From NCBI GenBank assembly GCA_018873225.1, contig JAEILZ010000002.1, forward strand, positions 1,302,001-1,366,000: a DNA stretch of 64,000 bases. The letters run 5' to 3'. Source of the stretch: [Phialemoniopsis] sp. UDSM-2020. Taxonomy: Eukaryota > Ascomycota > Sordariomycetes > Thyridiales > Thyridiaceae. This document shows positions 12,202-21,495 of this stretch, piece by piece (position 1 is the stretch's first letter; the number at the start of each line of letters is the position of its first letter). The translations under genes were made by a program, and so were the position numbers. Below the pieces are notes generated by a model. It saw only the letters and a list, made by a program, of their open reading frames with translations, had not been told where the DNA came from and did not search any database.

Positions 12202-13659
12202 ATGGTGACTCACTGGCAAACACAACCCATCATGGCTCAGCAGCAGAAGCAGCAGAGGCAAAAGCAAAAGCAAAAGCCGGAACGCCTATTTCGCCAAAAC
12301 AACACCTCGCGGCCTCAGATCTTTGTCCACGTCGAGTTTGGAGTCTCATGGTCGCCGACACACATGCCCAACCCTCATGGAGTCACCTACCGATCACGGG
12401 CGCTGCGGGATAGATCACCAAACTTTCCTCGCCAGATCCCGCCCGCCACCACAAACTATCTAGCGCCGTCCTCCCAGGATCCGCGTCGCCATCATGAACA
12501 ACGTCAACACCACAATGCTCACCATCAACATCACCAGTCCCGGGGCCAACCTCAAGCTCAACACCCCCAGCAGCCTCATCACCATCAGCATGGAGTCTCT
12601 CGTCAGGCAGCAACTCACCAACAACAACCCCAGCGCCAGCCTCAGTCACAGCAACTACAACCGCCACCGCCAATGTTCACGCAGGAGCAGTTGGAGTACT
12701 ACCAGCAGGTGAACGAGTATATGAACTACCGCAGCATTCAACAGCAGCACCAAGCCCGGCCTCAACGCCCGGAAGGAGAGCGAAGGCCGTCCAGGGAGTC
12801 TAGAGGCTCGCACGAGCGAGGTCGCTCGGCACCGCCTCCCATCAACGAGAGCCCATGGGATGTCACCCAGAATCCTGGATTCCCAGCAGCAGCTTTTGGG
12901 GATATGTCGAATCGCCCGCCCCCCGAGATCTGGAAGGACTTACCTGAGACACCATCGCGCTTCCGTCTGGGCGAGGAGGACCTCCCCTGGGCTTCGCCGT
13001 GGACTTTCCCCATGGGTTACCACCCTGAAGCCGATCCAGAAGAGGCTGCATCAGCGCCAGGTTCGGTCAGAGGCGCGCGGGAAGGCTCGCCCGAGGGCTA
13101 CTTTGGATCGAATCTGATGACCTCTCAAGCCGGGCCTGTCGTCGAGACGCCCATGTACAGTGAGAACGATCCACAGCAGACGCGAGAGCTCGAGTCTCTC
13201 CAAGCGGCCATGATGACGGTCGACAACGGCTTCGAGGCTCAGTGGTGGAACCAAGGCAGGCGGGACAACACCGTGGGCGCTTCGCTGGGGCTCGCGACGC
13301 CGCCTCCCGCCTCCCCGGTCCGCGAGGCCCTTCCCAGCATGACGACCGTCGGGATGATGCCCTCGTTCCTGCACGAGGGACAGCGCTCGGCGACGATGCC
13401 GCTGGGCTCTGTCGGCTGGGCGATAGCGAACTCGACTCCAATCGACGAGGACCTACGGTCTCACCGACGCCGAGACACCAAGGAGACCAAGAGGTCGAGG
13501 GAGTCGAAGAACTCGGTCTCCTCCGGCAACCTGGTCTCCCCCGTCTCGGAATCTGGGAGCTCCTTCTCGCCAAGCTTTGTGAGCCCGGTGAATAGGGGTC
13601 AGAGACCGCAACGAAGCATGTCTACGCGGTCGGAGGAGCTACATATGGGAACCCTTTGA
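12202..13659 (+). CDS. Gln/His/Pro-rich protein of unknown function
   Basis: Single open frame of 485 residues; the family is not recognised. Residues about 12-30 are Gln/Lys-rich, about 95-160 are a Gln/His/Pro prion-like tract, and about 185-215 are Arg/Ser/Glu-rich. The second half is less repetitive: a Trp-containing acidic patch (ESPWDVTQNPGFPAAAFGD, and LPWASPWTFPMGYHPEAD), then ELESLQAAMMTVDNGFEAQ followed by WWNQG, and a Ser-rich, Arg/Lys-patched tail ending EELHMGTL. No signal peptide, membrane segment or known catalytic motif is visible. The poly-Gln/His content suggests a nuclear or condensate-forming regulatory protein, which is inference only. A second Met at residue 11 could also be the start. 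It stands alone, with 3.1 kb upstream and 4.0 kb downstream free of recognised genes. Confidence 0.7.
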   Translation: MVTHWQTQPIMAQQQKQQRQKQKQKPERLFRQNNTSRPQIFVHVEFGVSWSPTHMPNPHGVTYRSRALRDRSPNFPRQIPPATTNYLAPSSQDPRRHHEQRQHHNAHHQHHQSRGQPQAQHPQQPHHHQHGVSRQAATHQQQPQRQPQSQQLQPPPPMFTQEQLEYYQQVNEYMNYRSIQQQHQARPQRPEGERRPSRESRGSHERGRSAPPPINESPWDVTQNPGFPAAAFGDMSNRPPPEIWKDLPETPSRFRLGEEDLPWASPWTFPMGYHPEADPEEAASAPGSVRGAREGSPEGYFGSNLMTSQAGPVVETPMYSENDPQQTRELESLQAAMMTVDNGFEAQWWNQGRRDNTVGASLGLATPPPASPVREALPSMTTVGMMPSFLHEGQRSATMPLGSVGWAIANSTPIDEDLRSHRRRDTKETKRSRESKNSVSSGNLVSPVSESGSSFSPSFVSPVNRGQRPQRSMSTRSEELHMGTL

Positions 13660-16600
13660 GGAGGTTCCTACGAAAGGGATCTACTATGCAAGTCGCTGGA
13701 CTTGTGACGGGTAAACATTGTATGACTATTACGGAAAAAGAGCATGGCTCCGGCGTTTTGTTACTTGCATCTTCCAGCGTTTTGCTTTTACGATTTTGTT
13801 TGCCTTTTTCTTGCATTTAGAGGAGGATATTCCCCCGCTTGGCGTTGACTATGACAATAATGGCAGGCTATTTGGGATAGGGCCATAAGATGATGATTAG
13901 GGAGGAACAGGGCATATACTATTACTAGACAATGGACAGCCCAGACGATCTCCCTGCGAGGTGTCTGATGAGAACACATACTCACCACGTCGCACACCAT
14001 TGGCTTGTTTCCATGTGCATGCTCTTTGCAGCAAGGCAGGAGGCGAGCTTTGACTAGCGCACGGAGCTTTCAATGCGTGGGAGATCTTCACCCAGCTACA
14101 TAGAGCTTGGAGCTACCTTGCAGTGATCTCCGTTTCAGCAGCCACCACTGACGAAGCGGCGTGGGTGTTCGAGCGAAGCGGCCGACGCCGATACCTAATT
14201 ACTGCTTTTGTTCAGTGATCGACATCCGCCGCAAGCTCCGCAAAAAAATGCTTAACTATTTTTAGTGTTTCCCGGGAAGCTGCTTTTTGTCAGGAGTGGC
14301 CAATATGACATAATTCTTTGAGGTTAAAGATTCGAGCTGAACCCCCTGGTATGTACCAAAGTACCAAGTTATGTCACCATTTGAACCCTCGGAATAAGCC
14401 CACATTTGTTGTGTCAAAGTGTAGGTAGCTCCTGGTCTAGGAAGGGAAAACGAGATGAAACAGAAACACCCCGAGTTTTGTTAAATGCTGACAGGGCACG
14501 CGAGAAAGCTTGCCTACCTACCTAATTGCTTACCATTATACCATCCTTCTGTTTGGAATGCAGAAACAATGTGCACGTACTAAACACCTGAGTACTTTTC
14601 TCTTCCAGTGTTGGACCACAATATCCCAACTAAACATGACTCCATTCTGGGTATCCGATGCGAATCCTTCGAAGGGGCACAGCAGTACGTGCAGAGTCAC
14701 GCGAAATAATCATAATCCACAATCATGTAAATTTCTCTTTTCATTTTCACATGGAAAAACAAAGCGAGGCTCGAGATTCGTGACTTGCGGACGGACCGTC
14801 GGCAATTGCGATGAACACATTTTGACTGGCTTCAGCGTACCCAGAAGTGCCAAACCATGTTGCCCCCATGCCATCCCCTGGCTCAAAAGGGGTTCTAGGC
14901 GTAGATCATTCAGGTCAGAAAAACAACGTTTCAGCCGCCGTGCCAGGACTCCTTCGTTTGCAACCCCCCGCGCGCGCGGTAGGGGATCTCTCTCCCCAGG
15001 GAAAGCAGGGTTGCGTGTATCGTAATGCCGCCGAGCTAGTTCGAGAGATCTGGCTGTCACCTTGTCCACTGCAACCCTCCTGATGCAAGGGGAGGGAAAG
15101 CTCTTCGTCCCGTCTGATGGAGAGGACGGATGAACATGTCTGTCCGTGTCTATATTTACAGTAACTATGCTATCGTAACCGCGCGGGAAAGTTCCGTTGT
15201 CTTCACACATCCTGGATAAGCAGGGGGATTCGGGTTTTTTTTTCCCTCAAACGAAACGGCACTTTCGTCCTTCATCCTGGCTACGCTTACTACATACCAA
15301 CCTCGATGACCAAAGTGTAAGTCTACTACCTATGCACCTGATTTCTGGGAGAGAGGCCGTCTTGGTGATTTACAGAAGTCCATTCGAACCGGATGTGGTC
15401 GCCGGCCGTGTGCCCGCCGGCCAACATGGCCCGGCACTACCCCGGAGATTGGCGATGGTGGCTGTGTAGGCCCATAGCAGCGGGTGATCTGCTTTTACCT
15501 TGCTCTGACAGGCATGACATATGCGTCCCTGCTCCACGGCATGAACTTCCTCAGAAATGGAGAGTGTGTAATGACGGAGCAAGTCCGAGGCCCTGGATTG
15601 ACACATACAGGGTCTTCCTCTCTTCTCGGGGGTTGCCTTATCCTGGCGACCGAGGACTCTTCTGGGGCCTTCTTGGATTTATGCTTACTTGGGAATATAT
15701 CCCGAAGGATCTGCCAGCGACGACCCTTGAAGAAGGGAGATGAAGGGGTCAAGGTGGTAAGGCCGGTGCAAATAACATAGCCAACTACACATGTCCATTG
15801 GAAAGGCTAGTTACATCTGTCGTCACCACGCAGAAGATATGAATAGCTGATGCTACTTTTACTGTTTGCCTGCATGTCCAGATGTCTGCAAGTCTCGACA
15901 TCGCCGAGTGCTTATCGCCATCCTGACTGAGGGTGGTCACCAGGAAAAAACGCAAACTCACACGCATGAAGTCCATTTCTCCTTGCTGACACCGAGTCTT
16001 TGCAAAAGGGTCGTCCCACTGCCTGAATCCGACTGGACCGACAAGGAATACGTAGCAGAGTCTGCTCTTCTCCTCGGCCAAGTTTGCAAGTCGAGGTCCG
16101 ATCGCCCTTGATCGTCGAATGAACATCCAAGAACACAAAGCATCTGTGCAAACAAGGACAATATTTCGGCTTGTGTGGAGATCAACGTGAAGACGGGTCA
16201 TATTCTAAACAAACACAGGTTCGAAAGCTCAGCAGAAGTACATAGAGATATGCTTATCTTCTTCAACAAGGCCTTGCCATCGATCGATTCGTCTTTTTCC
16301 CTTCACGAGCTCTCGCTGTACATTGAGAAATTGCCGTGATGGAACTTTCAACTCCTCACAAAGAGAATGACGATGGGAAACCATGATACCTGCGCTACGA
16401 ACACTGTCTACCCTGCGTCTAGACAACCTAACAGGGAGCAAACTAGTCTTGTGCATCGTTGTCAAAGCGAGAGGACACAAGGTCCATCATTCTTATGCTT
16501 GCCATGCCGACGTCAACTGCAACCTAGCCCTGTTCAACCGATAGGAATGCAAGTGGCCGTAGCCAAAAGAAGAGCGAAGCTAAACAACCATAATCTCCGA

Positions 16601-17673
16601 GGCTGTTTCAACAGGTTTCCGCTCGAGTAACATATCGGCTGGTCCCTTCGTTGCATCTAAGGGACCGGTAGACACACGCAAGCAGAATCACCCATAGGTA
16701 TAATGTAAAAGAGTTCGTATTCGATATATCGCTCGTCTTGCCCCTATTCCGTCTCTCTTCGCTTTCATATTCGCTACCTCCACGTGCCAGCCCTCAGCCG
16801 CTCAAACGGCGGGACACTTTGGTATATCTCTCGGCAATAAAACAAAAGCAGTAAAACAAAAACCAAAAAAGAGCTTTCTATAATCCCATGTGTGCGCGTG
16901 TGTTCGTGTACTTCCGTCGTTACCCTCTTCGCCGGCCCGTGCATATAGTATATGGTTCGAAAAAAAAAAGGGTAAATAACGCCGTATGTGTGTGGATATA
17001 ACGCGTCGTGTATGTGTGTGATGGTATGCATGCGTGAAAATCAGGCTCTCTCTCCTCCTCCTTTAATCGACACGAGATCCAGAAACAAAATTGCGCCCGT
17101 CTGAAGTACGCTTGGTCAACAACAACATATCTGCCACAATGCAGGATTTGTAAAGCATTCAATGCTTTCTCCTCCGAACAGGTCGTGAATAGGCAAGAAG
17201 GCTGAAAGCATATGTTGGTACAACATCGATAGGCTCTGCTGACAGAGTCTACCTCAACCTGCTGCCATGATTCGAGGTGGTCGGCAGCAGATGAAAATAT
17301 GAAAGGACAATAGGTACAATCGAAAGGGGCCAAAAGTTTGGACCTCCGGTTCATCGGCGTTGATCCTAGGGACGATGAGGCCGGGAAGCCGGAGGCGTGA
17401 GACGCCCAATTCTCAGTTTTCGGACATGAAAATAGCGGACTTCGATGATGGGAGATGGACTGATGTTTGATATCATTCAATGGAGAAAAGAAGACGGAAA
17501 CAAAGGTGGGCAGTGGTATCTCGGTGAGGTGTTCATGACAGAGAGAGTTTCGCAAAAGAAGCAAATGCAGAAGAATCGTGAGAAAGTCAAGACGGTGTGT
17601 TCGAGGCGCATGCAATATGCCGAGGAGAGTTACGGGGCAGCAGTAGTGATCTCCCGAATAGACGGGGCATGCT
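13660..17673. other. 4.0 kb convergent gap between the Gln/His-rich gene and wc-1
   Basis: Both flanking genes point into this stretch, so only 3' UTRs are expected, yet it is the longest gene-free interval in the window. ORFs of 166 codons (14710-15210, minus) and 138 codons (15785-16201, minus) exist but show no family features. A GT-rich low-complexity patch lies near 16985-17022. No RNA gene was recognised. A non-coding RNA or a long wc-1 3' UTR is possible but unproven. Confidence 0.5.
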
Positions 17674-20600
17674 CTACTCCTCCCTGATCGACGTCATCGC
17701 CATGCCGTTGCCGGAAAACCTACTGCCACCGGCAAGATGCGGCTGGCTCTGTGGTGGCGGCATATTGAGCGTGAACGCGGCCGGGAGAGGAGCGTTGAGC
17801 CCTGCAGGATTGATGGTCGCGTTGTCGATAGGGCTGGCGCCACCTTTAGACCGCGAGTGACCGTGGCTGGAACGCTTCCCTGACCCTTCGCCTCCAGCGC
17901 TGCCGCCACTCTCTACCGACGCTTCGTGGTGCAGAGGTGATGAATGCAATGGCGAGTTCGACTTTCGCGAGTTGTTGTCGCCGTTGCCACCGCGAGACGA
18001 GTTGCGAGGGGATACACGGCCGGTCTTCATCTGTAGAGTTAGAGATAAAAAGATTAAATGCTGGTCGACAGAGGGGCATGAAAAGGGTGTGTTTTCAAAA
18101 GCCAAAGATATCATCAAGATGGAGGCTTACCTGCTTAGCCCACCGCAGTCCGCAACTGTTGCACAGGTCGCGCTGTCCGCTGGGACCTCTCCTCCACTCG
18201 GGAGTGTTTCGTGTGTGACAATTGGCGCAGTCACGGACGGTGTTGCCGACGCCCTTTCTTCTCTTCCTCTTCTTCTTGTTCGTCAAAAGCTGAACAAGCT
18301 CCTCTGCCAGGATTCTGTTGATCTTTTCCATCTGCCGTAGCTCATACTGCCAGCTGGTGCATCGTGTCGTCTTTAGCTCGTCAAAAATGTTGTCGTCCGA
18401 AGCCAACGCCTCGTCTTGGTTACCCAGACGCACAGCCCCCTTAGACGCGGCAGAAGAGACAATGCCCGAAGAGCCATCGGCAACGCGCCCACTGCTTGTT
18501 GCGCGGCCACTCACGACGCTTCGTTCGTCAATGCCACCCGCGGATGACGCTGCCGACTTGGCAGTTGTTAACGGAGGTGGCATATGCCGCGAGGATGCTT
18601 TGATCAACCTGGTCTGCGCCAGGACGAAGGTCGGTTTCTGTCCTTCGCCGGCATCGCCCGGGTACAACACAGTCTGTGCCTGGAGTACTTGACCCCTGCG
18701 GTTCTGAACTTCGTGTTTGCAGGTAACGATCCTGCCCCTCCTGGCTTTCTCGATGCACCGGCCAAATTCGGGGCGAGTCTCTTTGCGCATAAGATCCTGG
18801 ATGCTGGTACCCTCAAGCTGATCGGGTTGCAGATCCAGCAGCGACCGCACGTTGGATGAGACGTAGAGGAACATTCCAGACGTGGACAGTTTCGTCCACA
18901 TCTCGCTGTCGCCGATTCCGCCGTTGGCCTCGAGGTCGCTTCGATGGAGGGCAAAGACCGGGCGCTTGCGTCCTACAAGAATGATGCACTTTCGCCCCTT
19001 GCCCTGCTCAACGAAAAGCGACCCATGGCTCTCGAACCACGTATACCCGCTCTGCTTTCGACGGATACGGAAGACGATGTTGACGGGACTGCCGGCCTGG
19101 GTGTCCTTGAGCTCTCGCGTGACGGGAACGATATCAGACGGGTGGCAGATTGAAGAGAGTGAGTTGCCCACGAGATCATTTGTGTCGTACTCCAGAACCT
19201 TCTTGCATGATGGTGACAGGTACAAGAAAAGTCCTTTCAATGACAGCACATGAACGACATCATCCGTGTTCTCCAACAGCATCTTGTCCCAAGACTGCTT
19301 ATGCCAGTCTGACACCGCGCCCTTGGGATTGTACTGCTGTAGTAGGGTGGAAACATCATCCACACCCAGGGTTTGACCATTTTCCGGCTCCCATTGACTC
19401 GAATTCGGTGGCGTCCATATGTATTGCCCGATATCACTGTGCTTGTAATTGACCTGCACTCCGCCCATCTCCTGGCCTGAAATGGCGTCAGGACACTCGA
19501 CGAGATCAATCTGGAATCCGACAAAGAACCGGATGTCTTTGGTGTCCCACGGAATGGGAATCATAGTTAGAAGGTTGAGGAAGGGCTTCCCACCCTTCCG
19601 GTAGTTGATCAGACTTTGCTGCACCTCCTTCCCCTCGTGGATCTTCTTTTTCAAATTGTACACAGCACTGTTCTCGACAAACTCGCGCTTGGTACCGGCC
19701 TCCACGTTGCCATCAGGTGCCTGGAGGAATCGGCAATTCTGTCCCATGATATCATGGCGACTGTAGCCAGTGAGGTTCTGGAAATTGTCCGACACATAGA
19801 CGATAGGACAGTCGTTCAGCGAAACATCGCAGACGACGAACGCGCAAGACATGTCGACGGCTCCAAGCTGGACTTCGGGATTCGGTCTGGCGGCAACGTA
19901 ATAGAGAGCCCTAATCATATCGAAGCCGCTCTTGGAGTAGATGCTCTTCTCGGTCTTGACTTCCGGGGGCGGTTGCGGCCCCGGCTGGACGCCTGGCGCA
20001 ACACCGGATGACGTGGTAGGGGTGATGCTTGGCCTGGTACTCTGCGCCGAGGCTGGAGACTGAAAGGTTGTTGCGTTCGAAGTCTCTCGAGATAGGGTTG
20101 GCATTGAAGCAGGATATGGTTGGACGCTCGGGGTGGACTGGTGGCCCGAGCCCATACCCTCTTGGGGGGTGAAACCCTGGTCCATCGGCAGCATGCTATC
20201 GTCGGCCTTGGCGTCCACCGTGAAGGGCGCCGGAGCGGTCGTACTGGCGGCACTCATGGGTACACTGTCGACGCTCGTGTCCATGGAGAAATCGCCGCCC
20301 ATCTGATTCAAGTCGAATTGGGAGCTCATATCGGGCGACGTGAACATGTTGTTGGAGTGGTTAGGGCCGTTTTGTAAGCTGTTCATGTTGAGGTTCGAGA
20401 AAGCCATCATGTTACCCATCATCTCGGATGATATGTTGGCAAAGTCGCCCGGACCCGGTAATTGCATCATATCCGGATGTGAGAAGCCGCCCGTCCCATG
20501 ATCCAACCCCATCGTGCCGTCCATAGCTGAGAAGTTCCCTTGCATGCCACTTGACGGTCCTCCCATGTCGTTGAACTGGAAATCCTTGAAAGGGTTGTTG

Positions 20601-20926
20601 GGGTCAGGGCTGTAGTCCAACATGGACATCCTCCTGTCTGGGTCGTCTAGGTTTATGTTGTTGGGGTTGTAGGATTGTGGTAAGCTACGCCTCCTGTGAA
20701 TCTGTTGAGAGTTTTCGCGGATGATGTCGTCGAGGGACTCGGCTCCAGTCATGGGTGCATCGCTCATGGCGGACATGGGACCGACCTGGGCGTATGGCTG
20801 GGCGTTGGCGGCGGGAATGTTCACGTTGGGCGGCTGGTTACGCTGCCTCCGCTGTTGAGCAGCGAGCAGCGCCTGGCGCCGCTGCATCTCCTCTTGGGAG
20901 AGCTGGTTTCCATAGTAGTTGTTCAT
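17674..20926 (-). CDS. wc-1: White Collar-1 blue-light photoreceptor and GATA-type transcription factor
   Basis: Two exons, 20926-18131 and 18030-17674 (reading leftward), encode 1050 residues; the intron is 100 bases. The protein pairs with White Collar-2 to sense blue light and drive light-induced and clock genes in the nucleus. Domains in order: an Asn/Met/Gln-rich activation region (1-330); the LOV domain with flavin-binding GQNCRFLQAPDGN, where Cys398 forms the light adduct; PAS-B (about 555-665); PAS-C (about 675-785); a basic nuclear signal KKKRKRRK (884-891); and a GATA zinc finger with Cys900, 903, 922 and 925. The tail ends TSIREE. All key residues are intact. The start is the ATG that opens MNNYYGNQ; the open frame extends further but only through a TTG. 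The leader carries a 49-codon uORF overlapping the start (20923-21072) and four GATCG elements. Exon 2 may start six bases later through a second AG. Confidence 0.97.
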
Positions 20927-21072
20927 CTCGGCCACATGAGGAAGCAGTGCTCGCCCGGTGGGATCTGCGTTGATATCGGTTCTTGGCAACGCCGGGTGAG
21001 GGTTACGATAGAATCAAGGCCGTTCGCGAGGTTGCGATAGTTGATCGGATGCTTCCTCGAGGAGCCTAGCAT
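20923..21072 (-). promoter_or_regulatory. Upstream ORF overlapping the wc-1 start codon (ATGA)
   Basis: On the minus strand an ATG at 21072-21070 opens a frame of 49 codons that ends in TGA at 20925-20923. The wc-1 ATG occupies 20926-20924, so stop and start share two bases in ATGA. If the transcript starts upstream of 21072, ribosomes would have to leak past the uORF or terminate and reinitiate to make WC-1. The overlap is read directly; translation and regulation are inference. Confidence 0.5.
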
Positions 21073-21259
21073 CTATTCCGACCGTCGGCCAGTTCGTGAT
21101 TTGTGGTTCGAGATCGATGCAAGTTGCTAGTCCATTGGAGGTTCACCGAAGAGGGGCTTGGGATGGTCGACTCGGTCGAGAAACGGACCCCGGCAGGACT
21201 GTGGATGCAACTCGATACGTTCGAGATCGTCGGGAGATTCGGTGGTGAGTACGGATCGA
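21043..21259. promoter_or_regulatory. Cluster of four GATCG elements upstream of wc-1
   Basis: GATCG occurs at 21043-21047, 21112-21116, 21225-21229 and 21254-21258; two of them are the fuller GATCGA (21112-21117 and 21254-21259). The White Collar Complex binds GATC-containing light-response elements, and wc-1 is known in Neurospora to be light-regulated by its own product. Whether these sites lie in the promoter or the transcribed leader is unknown. Confidence 0.4.
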
Positions 21260-21473
21260 GAGTCGCACGGCGGACAAACTGCTCGGATGTTGGCAGGACG
21301 CGGGGTTTAAAGGGATGGAAAGCAAGCACAGCTTTTCCGCAGTGGTGGTTGTACAAGCTGACGGAGGAAGTGAACTGGACTGGGCTTTTGCTTTTGGCAC
21401 CAGTGGCAATGGGAAAGGTGAAGGAAGGAATAGAAAGAGGGCGAGTCGGCGGGGCGCACCAAGGAGCCAAAAG

Positions 21474-21495
21474 CTGGGACTGGGACTGGGACTGG
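21474..21495. repeat. CTGGGA hexanucleotide tandem
   Basis: About three and a half copies of CTGGGA in the region upstream of wc-1. It is a simple repeat of low complexity. Confidence 0.75.

Noticed and set aside
14710..15210. 166-codon minus-strand ORF with an ATG
   Set aside because: Random-looking composition, no domain, no signal peptide, overlapped by plus-strand ORFs of similar quality. Not enough support to call a gene.
15197..15780. Overlapping ORFs suggestive of a small membrane protein
   Set aside because: Frames do not join with credible splice sites and no conserved pattern emerged.
16920..17615. 231-codon minus-strand ORF just past the wc-1 stop
   Set aside because: It begins with TTG, not ATG, is in another frame from wc-1, ends in a GT/CA-rich low-complexity stretch and shows no domain. 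Most likely 3' UTR.
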